Source of the DNA: Mycoplana dimorpha | Lineage (GTDB): Bacteria > Pseudomonadota > Alphaproteobacteria > Rhizobiales > Rhizobiaceae | Length of the DNA stretch: 64,000 nt | Assembly (NCBI RefSeq): GCF_003046475.1 | Contig: NZ_PZZZ01000010.1 | Location: 1 to 64,000 of the forward strand | Direction of reading: 5' to 3' | In this document: piece after piece, positions 47,346 to 55,762 of the stretch | Numbering within the stretch: position 1 is the stretch's first letter | Layout of the letters: each line of letters begins with the position of its first letter | Position numbers and translations under genes: made by a program | Notes under the pieces: generated by a model | Told to the model about the DNA's origin: nothing | The model's database searches: none | The model's input: only the letters and a program-made list of their open reading frames with translations

Positions 47346-48545
47346 TCAGCGCGGAAGCACCTTTCCGCCGGATGCCACCAGGCGGCCGTTCTTGTAGACA
47401 TCGCGGGGCTTCGGCACATCGACCACCGCCTGCGGCACATGCGGCGCATCGAGGACGACGAAATCCGCCCGCGCCCCCGGGCGCAATCCGTAATCCGCGA
47501 TCCCGAGCGCCCTGGCGCCGGCTTCGGTGACGACGTCGAAGGCGGCGGCCAGCATGTCATCGGTGTAGAAGCCGGAGCGGTAGGCGATCATCGAGGCACG
47601 GCTCAGCATGTCGCCGTCGCCGAACGGCCACCACGAATCGCGAATGTTGTCGCTGCCGGAAAAGACCGTCACGCCCTCGGCCCGGAGGAGGGCGACCGGC
47701 GGGAAAGCGTGGTCGCCCGGCGCGTTGGTCATGATCGCGACGCCCGAGCGGGCGAGGAGGGCGCCGGTGCGCCCGGCAAGGGCCTCCGGCACGTCGCCGA
47801 GACCGTAGGCGTGGCTGATCGCTACCTGGCCCCCCATGCCGAGCGCCTGCGTCCGCGCGCAGATCTGCTCGATCTCGAAGATGCCGAGCGTGCCCATGTC
47901 GTGCAGGTGGATGTCGACGCCGACGCCGCGCTTTTCGGCCACGCCGAACACCACGTCCAGATGCCGCTCGACGTCCCGGTCGAAGCTCGCCGGATCGAGG
48001 CCGCCGACAAGGTCGGCACCAAGCGCGATGGCCTCGTCCAGCAGTTCAGGCGTGCCCGGACTGGACAGGATGCCGCTTTGCGGAAAGGCAACGAGTTGGA
48101 TGTCGATGCAGTCGCGATATTCCTCCCGCACCGCAAGGATGGTCTCGAGCGACTTGAGCCCGACCGATCCGTCCACCATCACATGGCTGCGCATGTGCGT
48201 CGCGCCGTTCGCAAGACAGAGTTCCAGCTGGTTGCGAGCCCGGACGGCCATCGGTGCCGCGTTCGCCATGTTTTCGGCCTGGAAGGCGACCCTTTCCCGC
48301 ACGTCGAAGCCATTCGTGCAGGGGCGGTGCGGCTTCCACTCGTCGCCGTAGAAGCTGGTATCGAGATGGATATGGCCCTCGACGAAGCCCGGCACCACCA
48401 GGCGCCCGCCCAGATCCTGCGACCCGGCCGAACCGGCTGCGGAGCCCGCGGCATCGATCGTGCGGATCACACCGTTCGCGACGACGATGTCCACCAGCCG
48501 ACCATCGGCAAGCCTGGCGTTTGTAAAGATTGAGTCGGTTGTCAT
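47346..48545 (-). CDS. Amidohydrolase, cytosine-deaminase-like
   Basis: 399 residues of the metal-dependent amidohydrolase superfamily. Metal and catalytic sites: GHIHLDTSF (HxH), VDIHLHD (CodA has a Glu here where this has Asp), SHAYGLG (His) and SGSDNIRDSWWPFGDGDML (Asp, cytosine-deaminase-like loop). N- and C-terminal strands form the small beta sandwich (FTNARLADGRLVDIVVANGV and LRPGARADFVVLDA). A hydrolytic deaminase or amidase of a cyclic N-compound is expected; true substrate uncertain. Confidence 0.85.
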   Translation of the reverse strand: MTTDSIFTNARLADGRLVDIVVANGVIRTIDAAGSAAGSAGSQDLGGRLVVPGFVEGHIHLDTSFYGDEWKPHRPCTNGFDVRERVAFQAENMANAAPMAVRARNQLELCLANGATHMRSHVMVDGSVGLKSLETILAVREEYRDCIDIQLVAFPQSGILSSPGTPELLDEAIALGADLVGGLDPASFDRDVERHLDVVFGVAEKRGVGVDIHLHDMGTLGIFEIEQICARTQALGMGGQVAISHAYGLGDVPEALAGRTGALLARSGVAIMTNAPGDHAFPPVALLRAEGVTVFSGSDNIRDSWWPFGDGDMLSRASMIAYRSGFYTDDMLAAAFDVVTEAGARALGIADYGLRPGARADFVVLDAPHVPQAVVDVPKPRDVYKNGRLVASGGKVLPR

Positions 48546-48874
48546 CTGAACGCTCCTGAGCGTGCCGGCTCCTGCGGGGACACGGCACTATAGATCCTGA
48601 ATGCGGGATTGGCGAAATCGTCCGAAACCTCGGTCGCGAAAACGATCTGACTTGTCGTTAGCGTCTCGGGAGCCCTGCCGAAAGCGCCGGCTGCGTTGAA
48701 ACAGCTTCAAGCCACTCGCACGAGAGGATGCGTCGTTCGCCCTTGCCTTGAGGCCAAGCCGCTTGGCTTCTCGTTGCCGCCGCGAGAGCGGATGGCAAGC
48801 GATTGGTGGCTGGGACGACCGCATCAAATCCCTGCATCTGCAGGGCGGCATTGCCGAACTAAAGGGGAGAAAAA
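48546..48874. repeat. Palindrome-rich intergenic element, possible rhizobial mosaic repeat
   Basis: No gene. Two perfect inverted repeats: GCCAAGC-C-GCTTGGC (48753-48767) and CCCTGCA-TC-TGCAGGG (48830-48845), plus other short complementary blocks between about 48700 and 48850. The style and position recall rhizobial intergenic mosaic elements (RIME), which are dispersed palindromic repeats, but identity cannot be checked here. Confidence 0.35.
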
Positions 48875-48950
48875 TGGTGGGCGATGAGAGACTCGAACTC
48901 CCGACATCCTCGGTGTAAACGAGGCGCTCTACCAACTGAGCTAATCGCCC
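48875..48950 (-). tRNA. tRNA-Val (anticodon TAC)
   Basis: 76 nt including encoded CCA (48875-48877). Acceptor stem GGGCGAT pairs with ATCGCCC; D arm TAGCTCAGTTGGTAGAGC; anticodon stem CCTCG/CGAGG with loop TTTACAC (anticodon TAC); T arm GGGAGTTCGAGTCTCTC. All four arms are complete. Confidence 0.95.
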
Positions 48951-48968
48951 GCCGCGTTGGTGGCCGTG

Positions 48969-48996
48969 ATCTATGCGGATACAGACAAAACCGCAA
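48969..48996 (-). promoter_or_regulatory. Probable promoter of tRNA-Val
   Basis: On the minus strand TTGCGG (rc of 48991-48996) and ATAGAT (rc of 48969-48974) are 16 bases apart and end 18 bases before the tRNA 5' end, typical of alphaproteobacterial tRNA promoters. Confidence 0.4.
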
Positions 48997-49286
48997 GGCC
49001 CCTCGTGATGTTTTTCTGAATTTTTTCACAGCCATCCGCGAAAGTCGCATGGACCGCCAAGGTGGCAGTCCCGGTCGGCTCCTTCTATGGCCTCACATCT
49101 TGCGGCTTCAGGTAACTGCCAGGTGGTTCTGGATAACCGTCTTCGGGCAGCCCCGTTCGCCTTGCCGTGCATCTGTTGCCGCTTATCGGGCGAGTAACCG
49201 CGCTGGGGAGCGAGGGGCGAGGGGGCTTGCCCGCACAGCGATTTCCAACAATTCGCGGCGCGTCATTGTTTTGTCTTCAAACCTGC
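48997..49286. other. Intergenic between tRNA-Val and tRNA-Asp promoters
   Basis: No supported gene or repeat; open frames here are short and without motifs. Confidence 0.3.
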
Positions 49287-49315
49287 TTGACACCCAAAAG
49301 GGAACCCCTTAGTTA
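49287..49315 (+). promoter_or_regulatory. Probable promoter of the tRNA-Asp pair
   Basis: Perfect -35 TTGACA (49287-49292), 17-base spacer and TAGTTA (49310-49315), leaving a leader of about 60 bases before the first tRNA-Asp. Confidence 0.5.
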
Positions 49316-49382
49316 GCCGCTCATCGAACGGCTCAGGCCGCTTCGACAGGATGCCTCGGCATTCGGACGGTTTAAGGGAAAT

Positions 49383-49459
49383 GCGGGTGTAGCTCAGTCG
49401 GTTAGAGTGCCGGCCTGTCACGCCGGAGGTCGCGGGTTCGAGCCCCGTCACTCGCGCCA
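49383..49459 (+). tRNA. tRNA-Asp (anticodon GTC), copy 1
   Basis: 77 nt with encoded CCA. Acceptor GCGGGTG/CACTCGC, D arm TAGCTCAGTCGGTTAGAG, anticodon stem CCGGC/GCCGG with loop CTGTCAC (GTC), T arm CGGGTTCGAGCCCCG. Identical in sequence to copy 2, 51 bases downstream. Confidence 0.96.
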
Positions 49460-49510
49460 TCCACTTGTCCGGAATGTTTTGCAGGGATCGTGGCCGCATG
49501 GCCGAAATGC

Positions 49511-49587
49511 GCGGGTGTAGCTCAGTCGGTTAGAGTGCCGGCCTGTCACGCCGGAGGTCGCGGGTTCGAGCCCCGTCACTCGCGCCA
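49511..49587 (+). tRNA. tRNA-Asp (anticodon GTC), copy 2
   Basis: 77 nt, identical to copy 1, CCA encoded. Probably on the same transcript. Its last base lies 1 base from the stop codon of a convergent small membrane-protein gene. Confidence 0.96.
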
Positions 49588-49588
49588 T

Positions 49589-49753
49589 TCACTTGATCAA
49601 TCCACGATCAACTTCTTCTGGTGCGACTTGCGTCGAGACCGCGGGATCGGTCCAGATGCCGGTGCGATGGGGGATGAGCAGAATGGTGAACAGCACGGCG
49701 ACGAGGCCGGCGATCAGCAGGGTGGTGCCGAGGCTCGCGCGTCGAATCCGCAC
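49589..49753 (-). CDS. Small single-TM membrane protein
   Basis: 54 residues from GTG 49753: MRIRRASLGTTLLIAGLVAV continuing LFTILLIPHRTG and a short polar tail (TDPAVSTQVAPEEVDRGLIK). It has one strongly hydrophobic helix with basic residues before it, inside-positive topology. The only start is GTG; GAGGAC lies about 16 bases upstream, which is far for a ribosome-binding site. Codon use is GC-rich and protein-like, and the frames overlapping it are shadow-like. Function unknown. Confidence 0.5.
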   Translation of the reverse strand: MRIRRASLGTTLLIAGLVAVLFTILLIPHRTGIWTDPAVSTQVAPEEVDRGLIK

Positions 49754-50059
49754 CGTCGCTATCCATCTGTCCTCTAAGCGAATCGATTATCAGTGCGGAT
49801 GCTGACGGTTGCCTGAACGCGGCGGCATTGGCTGGCGGCGGCTTGCTGGGAGGGCGCGTCTGGCGGGCGTCCGAAGTCGCCATTTTGTCGTAAACGCAAT
49901 GACGGGCGAAATGTGCTCACGGATCGGCGAATGCCCGACCTAAGCCTTGCGCGGGGGCGCTCACTGCGCTAACGACGTGCCGTTGCAACATACTCTCGGC
50001 TTGCAGGTCATCGACCTTGCGGCGTCGTTCCGGCGCCCACGCAGGCAGGACGGACGGTA
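49754..50059. other. nuo operon upstream region
   Basis: Contains no supported gene. It should hold the nuoA promoter and, on the other strand, that of the small membrane-protein gene. Confidence 0.35.
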
Positions 50060-50425
50060 ATGACTGAACTTCTCGGCTCCTATATCCCGATCGCCATCTT
50101 CATCGGCATTGCGCTCGTGATCGGCCTCGCGCTGCTGATCGCGCCGTTTGCCGTCGCCTACAAGGCGCCCGATTCGGAGAAGCTTTCGGCATATGAATGC
50201 GGTTTCAACGCCTTCGACGACGCGCGCATGAAATTCGACATCCGCTATTACCTAGTGGCGATCCTCTTCATCATCTTCGACCTCGAAGTGGCGTTTCTGT
50301 TTCCCTGGGCAGTCTCCTTCCACGATCTCGGCTGGTTCGGGTTCTGGTCGATGATGGTCTTTCTGTTCGTGCTCACCGTCGGCTTCATTTATGAATGGAA
50401 GAAGGGAGCGCTGGAATGGAATTGA
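50060..50425 (+). CDS. nuoA: NADH-quinone oxidoreductase subunit A
   Basis: 121 residues, three transmembrane helices. Membrane-arm subunit of complex I at the quinone site. Typical [20 protein letters not shown] loop and the final [18 protein letters not shown]. First gene of the operon; its stop overlaps the nuoB start (50416-50425). Confidence 0.97.
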   Translation: MTELLGSYIPIAIFIGIALVIGLALLIAPFAVAYKAPDSEKLSAYECGFNAFDDARMKFDIRYYLVAILFIIFDLEVAFLFPWAVSFHDLGWFGFWSMMVFLFVLTVGFIYEWKKGALEWN

Positions 50426-50994
50426 CCTCGGGCACCACGCTCGTCGCCCCGCGCGCCAAGGGAATCATCGACCCCGCCACCGGCAAGCCGGTCGGCAGCG
50501 ACGATGCGTTCTTCGGTGAGATCAACAATGAGTTGGCCGACAAGGGCTTCCTGGTCACGTCCACAGACGAGTTGATCAACTGGGCCCGGACCGGCTCGCT
50601 GATGTGGATGACCTTCGGCCTCGCCTGCTGCGCGGTCGAGATGATGCAGATGTCGATGCCGCGCTACGACGTCGAGCGCTTCGGCTTCGCGCCGCGCGCA
50701 TCGCCGCGCCAGTCGGACGTGATGATCGTTGCCGGCACGCTGACCAACAAGATGGCGCCGGCGCTGCGCAAGGTCTACGACCAGATGCCCGAGCCGCGCT
50801 ACGTGATCTCGATGGGCTCGTGCGCCAATGGCGGCGGCTATTATCACTACTCCTATTCGGTGGTGCGCGGCTGCGACCGCGTCGTGCCGGTCGACATCTA
50901 CGTGCCGGGCTGTCCTCCGACGGCCGAAGCGCTGCTTTACGGCGTGCTTCTGCTGCAGAAGAAGATCCGCCGCACCGGTACGATCGAGCGCTAA
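50416..50994 (+). CDS. nuoB: NADH-quinone oxidoreductase subunit B
   Basis: 192 residues. Binds cluster N2, the final electron donor to quinone. Ligands are visible in [29 protein letters not shown] and [18 protein letters not shown] 50416 follows GGGAG and overlaps nuoA by 10 nt. Confidence 0.97.
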   Translation: MELTSGTTLVAPRAKGIIDPATGKPVGSDDAFFGEINNELADKGFLVTSTDELINWARTGSLMWMTFGLACCAVEMMQMSMPRYDVERFGFAPRASPRQSDVMIVAGTLTNKMAPALRKVYDQMPEPRYVISMGSCANGGGYYHYSYSVVRGCDRVVPVDIYVPGCPPTAEALLYGVLLLQKKIRRTGTIER

Positions 50995-51012
50995 GGGCAG
51001 GGGACAGACAAA

Positions 51013-51618
51013 ATGAGCGAAGCCCTTCAGGAGCTTGCTTCCTATCTTGGCGAAGTGCGCGGAAACCTGATTTCCGAAACGAAGCTTGCCTATGGCGAGC
51101 TGACCGTCACGACGACGCACGACAACGTCATCGCGCTTCTGACCTTCCTGCGCGACGACGTCCAGTGCGGCTTTGTCAACCTGGTGGACATCTGCGGTGT
51201 CGACTGGCCGGCGCGCGAGGCGCGCTTCGACGTGGTCTATCACCTGCTGTCGCCGCGTCAGAACATGCGCATCCGCATCAAGGTGGCGACGAGCGAGCAG
51301 CAGCCGGTGCCGTCGGCCTGCGGCGTCTATCCGGGCGCCGACTGGTTCGAGCGCGAGGCCTACGACATGTACGGCATCCTGTTCACCGGACACCCGGACC
51401 TGCGCCGCATCCTGACGGACTATGGTTTCGAGGGCTATCCGCTGCGCAAGGATTTTCCGACCACCGGCTTCGTCGAGGTTCGCTACGACGACGAGGTCAA
51501 GCGCGTCGTTTACGAACCGGTGCAGCTTCGGCAGGAATTCCGCAACTTCGACTTCCTCTCGCCCTGGGAAGGCACCGACTACGTGCTGCCGGGCGATGAG
51601 AAGGCGAAGACGAACTGA
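51013..51618 (+). CDS. nuoC: NADH-quinone oxidoreductase subunit C
   Basis: 201 residues, 30 kDa-subunit type, part of the peripheral quinone module. Characteristic [20 protein letters not shown] and [20 protein letters not shown] segments. Separate from nuoD, unlike the fused NuoCD of enterobacteria. Confidence 0.97.
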   Translation: MSEALQELASYLGEVRGNLISETKLAYGELTVTTTHDNVIALLTFLRDDVQCGFVNLVDICGVDWPAREARFDVVYHLLSPRQNMRIRIKVATSEQQPVPSACGVYPGADWFEREAYDMYGILFTGHPDLRRILTDYGFEGYPLRKDFPTTGFVEVRYDDEVKRVVYEPVQLRQEFRNFDFLSPWEGTDYVLPGDEKAKTN

Positions 51619-51666
51619 TTTTGGCTGCGCATCCGGCAGGATGCGGCGCCCATTGGAGCAAGCGGC

Positions 51667-52857
51667 ATGACCGAACACAACGTCCGCAACTTTAACATCA
51701 ACTTCGGCCCGCAACATCCTGCGGCGCACGGGGTTTTGCGCCTTGTTCTGGAGCTGGACGGCGAGATCGTCGAGCGCGTCGATCCGCATATCGGTCTTCT
51801 GCACCGCGGCACCGAGAAGCTGATCGAGACGAAGACCTATCTGCAGGCCGTTCCCTATTTCGATCGGCTCGACTATGTGGCGCCGATGAACCAGGAGCAC
51901 GCCTTCGCGCTTGCCGTCGAGCGTCTGCTCGGCGTCGAGGTGCCGATCCGCGGCCAGTTGATCCGCGTGCTCTACTCGGAGATTGGTCGAATCCTGTCGC
52001 ATCTTCTCAACGTCACCACGCAGGCGATGGACGTCGGTGCGCTGACGCCGCCGCTCTGGGGCTTCGAGGAGCGCGAGAAGCTGATGGTGTTCTATGAGCG
52101 TGCCAGCGGTGCGCGCATGCACGCTGCCTACTTCCGTCCCGGCGGCGTGCACCAGGACCTGCCGGACCAGTTGGTCGAGGACATCGGCAGGTGGATCGAT
52201 CCATTCCTCAAGACCGTCGACGACATCGACGAACTCCTGACCGGCAACCGCATCTTCAAGCAGCGCAACGTCGACATCGGCGTCATCTCGCTCGAGGATG
52301 CCTGGGCCTGGGGGTTCTCCGGCGTGATGGTACGCGGCTCGGGTGCCGCCTGGGACCTGCGCCGCGCGCAGCCATACGAATGCTATTCGGACTTGGAGTT
52401 CGACATCCCGATCGGCAAGAACGGCGACTGTTACGACCGGTACCTGATCCGCATGATCGAGATGCGCCAGTCGGCGCGGATCATGCGCCAGTGCGTCGAT
52501 CGTCTGCTCGGCGACGCCAGGGTCGGGCCGGTGTCCTCGATCGACGGCAAGATCGTGCCGCCGAAGCGGGGCCAGATGAAGCGCTCGATGGAGGCCTTGA
52601 TCCATCACTTCAAGCTCTACACCGAGGGCTATCACGTGCCGGCCGGCGAGGTCTACGCGGCGGTCGAGGCGCCGAAGGGCGAGTTCGGCGTCTATCTCGT
52701 CGCCGACGGCACCAACAAGCCGTATCGCTGCAAGATTCGCGCCCCCGGCTATGCCCACCTGCAGGCCATGGATTTCATGTGTCGCGGACACCAGCTCGCC
52801 GACGTCTCCGCCGTGCTGGGCTCGCTTGATATCGTCTTTGGTGAGGTGGATCGCTGA
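51667..52857 (+). CDS. nuoD: NADH-quinone oxidoreductase subunit D
   Basis: 396 residues, 49 kDa-subunit type that forms the quinone-binding pocket with NuoB. Conserved [20 protein letters not shown] at the N-terminus and [20 protein letters not shown] near the C-terminus. The stop overlaps the following small gene by 1 nt. Confidence 0.97.
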   Translation: MTEHNVRNFNINFGPQHPAAHGVLRLVLELDGEIVERVDPHIGLLHRGTEKLIETKTYLQAVPYFDRLDYVAPMNQEHAFALAVERLLGVEVPIRGQLIRVLYSEIGRILSHLLNVTTQAMDVGALTPPLWGFEEREKLMVFYERASGARMHAAYFRPGGVHQDLPDQLVEDIGRWIDPFLKTVDDIDELLTGNRIFKQRNVDIGVISLEDAWAWGFSGVMVRGSGAAWDLRRAQPYECYSDLEFDIPIGKNGDCYDRYLIRMIEMRQSARIMRQCVDRLLGDARVGPVSSIDGKIVPPKRGQMKRSMEALIHHFKLYTEGYHVPAGEVYAAVEAPKGEFGVYLVADGTNKPYRCKIRAPGYAHLQAMDFMCRGHQLADVSAVLGSLDIVFGEVDR

Positions 52858-53111
52858 TGCGTCGTCTGAGTCTTGTCCTTGCCGCGTTGATCGCGACCAT
52901 CTCCATCGCCCAGGCGCAGGAAGCCGGTAGCGGCAGCGATATCGCCCCGGCGCAGGCCAGGACGATGGCGCAACTCCTGGCCGAAGGCTACGAGATCAAG
53001 GGCACCGCGCAAGCCAGCAGCCGCTACATCGTGTTCATGCAGAAAGAGAAGTCGGCCTACGCCTGTCAGTTCGTCACCGTGACGACGACGCGCTGCGGGC
53101 TGATCAACTGA
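52857..53111 (+). CDS. Small exported protein inserted between nuoD and nuoE
   Basis: 84 residues with a signal peptide (RRLSLVLAALIATISIAQA) and a short mature part with KSAYACQFVTVTTTRCGLIN carrying two Cys. It overlaps nuoD by 1 nt (TGATG), so it is translated with the operon, and nuoE starts 15 bases later. It is not a complex I subunit. Possibly a periplasmic assembly or stability factor; inference. Confidence 0.7.
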   Translation: MRRLSLVLAALIATISIAQAQEAGSGSDIAPAQARTMAQLLAEGYEIKGTAQASSRYIVFMQKEKSAYACQFVTVTTTRCGLIN

Positions 53112-53126
53112 ATAGGGCGCCAAAGA

Positions 53127-53987
53127 ATGTCTGTTCGTCGATTGGCCGATGAGGCCGTCCAGCCCGCAAGCTTCGCCTTCTCCCCGGAGAATGCGGCATG
53201 GGCGGAGGCAACGATCAACAAGTATCCGAAGGGCCGCGAGCAGTCTGCGGTGATTCCGCTGCTGATGCGTGCGCAGGAGCAAGACGGCTGGGTCACCAAA
53301 GCCGCGATCGAGGCGATCGCCGACATGCTCGGCATGGCCTACATCCGGGCCCTCGAAGTGGCGACCTTCTACACCCAGTTCCAGCTGAAGCCGGTCGGGA
53401 CGCGCGCCCACGTGCAGGTCTGCGGCACCACGCCGTGCATGCTGCGCGGTGCCGAGGAGCTGATGGATGTCTGCAAGCGCAGGATCCATGCCGAGCCCCT
53501 GCAGACCAATGAAGACGGCACGCTGTCCTGGGAAGAGGTCGAATGCCAGGGCGCCTGCGTCAACGCGCCGATGGTGATGATTTTCAAGGACGCCTACGAG
53601 GACCTGACGCCGGCGCGGCTCGAGGAAATCATCGATCAGTTCCAGGCCGGCCGTGGCGCCAAGGTCAAGAGAGGCCCGCAGATCGATCGTATCCTGTCGG
53701 CCCCGGAAGGTGGTCCGACGACGCTGAACGGCGCCGACGCGGAGCCGGCAAAGCCTTCCGCGCCGCGTTCGAAGAAGACGCCGGACGAAGCAGCCAGCAT
53801 TCCCCCGTCGAAGGCAGCCCGGGCGAAGACCGCTGCTGCGGAAACCGATCCTTCGCTGAAGACTCCGGCGACGGCCAAGGCGGAGGCTGCGGCAAATACA
53901 AAGGTTAAGGGCAATGCACGCGACGAGGCCGGCGCGAAGTCGCCCGACGACAAGAGCCGCCCGACCGGCGGCAAGAAGCCGCGTTGA
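53127..53987 (+). CDS. nuoE: NADH-quinone oxidoreductase subunit E with long tail
   Basis: 286 residues, much longer than the 166 of E. coli. The thioredoxin-like [2Fe-2S] domain (about 10-190) contains VCGTTPCMLRG and ECQGACVNAPM, holding the cluster cysteines. The C-terminal 95 residues are Lys/Ala/Pro-rich and low complexity (KTAAAETDPSLKTPATAKA), a tail seen in rhizobial NuoE, role unknown. Next gene after 10 bases is nuoF, its partner in the NADH module. Confidence 0.95.
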   Translation: MSVRRLADEAVQPASFAFSPENAAWAEATINKYPKGREQSAVIPLLMRAQEQDGWVTKAAIEAIADMLGMAYIRALEVATFYTQFQLKPVGTRAHVQVCGTTPCMLRGAEELMDVCKRRIHAEPLQTNEDGTLSWEEVECQGACVNAPMVMIFKDAYEDLTPARLEEIIDQFQAGRGAKVKRGPQIDRILSAPEGGPTTLNGADAEPAKPSAPRSKKTPDEAASIPPSKAARAKTAAAETDPSLKTPATAKAEAAANTKVKGNARDEAGAKSPDDKSRPTGGKKPR

Positions 53988-53997
53988 AAGGTGAAAC

Positions 53998-55302
53998 ATG
54001 CTTAAGGATCAAGATCGCATCTTCACCAATCTCTATGGCCTGAAGGACAAGTCGCTGAAGGGCGCGATGGCGCGCGGCCATTGGGACGGCACCAAGCAGA
54101 TTCTCGAAAAGGGCCGGGACTGGATCATCAATGAGATGAAGGCCTCTGGCCTTCGCGGACGCGGCGGCGCCGGCTTCCCGACCGGCCTGAAGTGGTCCTT
54201 CATGCCGAAGGAGAGCGACGGCCGTCCGCACTATCTCGTCGTCAACGCCGACGAGTCAGAGCCTGGTACCTGCAAGGACCGCGACATCATGCGCAACGAT
54301 CCGCATACGCTGATCGAAGGCTGCGTGATCGCGAGCTTCGCCATGGGGGCCCACACCGCCTACATCTACATTCGCGGCGAATACATGCGCGAACGTGAGG
54401 CGCTGCAGGCCGCGATCGACGAGTGCTATGACGCCGGCCTGCTCGGCAAGAACAACAAGCACGGCTGGGACATGGACATCTATGTCCATCACGGCGCCGG
54501 CGCCTACATCTGCGGCGAGGAGACGGCACTGCTGGAAAGCCTCGAGGGCAAGAAGGGCCAGCCGCGCCTGAAGCCGCCATTCCCGGCGAACATGGGCCTT
54601 TACGGCTGCCCGACGACCGTCAACAACGTCGAATCAATCGCCGTCGCCCCGACCATCCTGCGTCGCGGCGCGTCCTGGTTCTCGTCGATCGGTCGCCCGA
54701 ACAACGTCGGCACGAAGCTGTTCATGCTCTCCGGCCACGTCAACCGGCCGTGCACGGTCGAAGAGGCGATGGGCATCACCTTCCGCGAACTGGTCGACAA
54801 GCACGCCGGCGGCATCCGCGGCGGCTGGGACAACCTCCTCGCCGTCATTCCCGGCGGCGCGTCCTGCCCGGTCGTCAAGGCCGAGGACATCATCGACTGC
54901 CCGATGGATTTCGACGGGCTGCGCGAGGTGAAGTCCTCGTTCGGCACCGCTGCCGCGATCGTCATGGACAAGTCGACCGACATCATCAAGGCGATCGCCC
55001 GCATCTCGGCCTTCTTCAAGCACGAGAGCTGCGGCCAGTGCACGCCGTGCCGCGAGGGTACCGGCTGGATGTGGCGCGTGCTGGAGCGCATGGCCAAGGG
55101 CCACGCCCAGAAGCGCGAGATCGACATGCTGTTCGACGTTTCCAAGCAGATCGAGGGCCACACGATTTGCGCGCTTGGCGACGCGGCGGCGTGGCCTGTG
55201 CAGGGCCTGATCCGCAATTTCCGGCCGGAAATCGAAAAGCGGATCGACCAGTATACCCATCGGGCGATGGCGCATGGCGCTGTCCTGGAGGCCGCGGAGT
55301 AG
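53998..55302 (+). CDS. nuoF: NADH-quinone oxidoreductase subunit F
   Basis: 434 residues. Carries the NADH and FMN sites and one [4Fe-4S] cluster: [15 protein letters not shown] (NADH/FMN), [33 protein letters not shown] with a final cysteine in [10 protein letters not shown]. Complete. Followed by an unusual 460-base gap before nuoG. Confidence 0.97.
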   Translation: MLKDQDRIFTNLYGLKDKSLKGAMARGHWDGTKQILEKGRDWIINEMKASGLRGRGGAGFPTGLKWSFMPKESDGRPHYLVVNADESEPGTCKDRDIMRNDPHTLIEGCVIASFAMGAHTAYIYIRGEYMREREALQAAIDECYDAGLLGKNNKHGWDMDIYVHHGAGAYICGEETALLESLEGKKGQPRLKPPFPANMGLYGCPTTVNNVESIAVAPTILRRGASWFSSIGRPNNVGTKLFMLSGHVNRPCTVEEAMGITFRELVDKHAGGIRGGWDNLLAVIPGGASCPVVKAEDIIDCPMDFDGLREVKSSFGTAAAIVMDKSTDIIKAIARISAFFKHESCGQCTPCREGTGWMWRVLERMAKGHAQKREIDMLFDVSKQIEGHTICALGDAAAWPVQGLIRNFRPEIEKRIDQYTHRAMAHGAVLEAAE

Positions 55303-55762
55303 GTGATGACGGCGGCAGGACAGGAGGCGGGAGCATCCTCGTCCGGCCGGCGATGGCGGCCGGTGTCGATCCGTTCGGGTCTTCGGGGTTGCTGAAGCAG
55401 AATCCCCTGCGGCGCAACGGCGGGTATTCCGCCTTGCCGGTGCAGGGTGCTCCGCTTCGAATGGGTAGGGCATCGAAGCCGGATCTGGCCACGACGGGCG
55501 CATCGCTCGCAACGGCCGGGTGGAACTGGCGGAAAGGCTGGCGAAGGACGGGAGTTGAAGCTCCGTCGAAGCCGGCGGGGATGGACTTTTGACAGGCGGG
55601 AGCGGCATACAGCCCGAACGCCTGCTGTTGCACGACTGCCCGGACCGTTGACGGTTCGGGCCCGTGCGGCAACCGGAATGCTGCAGAGATCGGCGCGTCT
55701 TGAGGCGCGCGGTACTGCAGGGCGTGAAGCTGACGACGCGCAGGGTCTGCGTGGAAAGCGGG
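55303..55762. other. Unexplained gap inside the nuo operon
   Basis: 460 bases between nuoF and nuoG in an otherwise tightly packed operon. One plus-strand frame (about 55350-55592) reads MAAGVDPFGSSGLLKQNPLR and on to SKPAGMDF with mixed codon use; it might encode a small protein, but there is no clear ribosome-binding site and no family I recognise. Otherwise it may hold a promoter or processing site. Confidence 0.35.

Noticed and set aside
50389-52791. 800-codon open frame on the minus strand opposite nuoB-nuoD
   Set aside because: Antisense shadow of well-conserved nuo genes, biased His/Arg/Asp composition.
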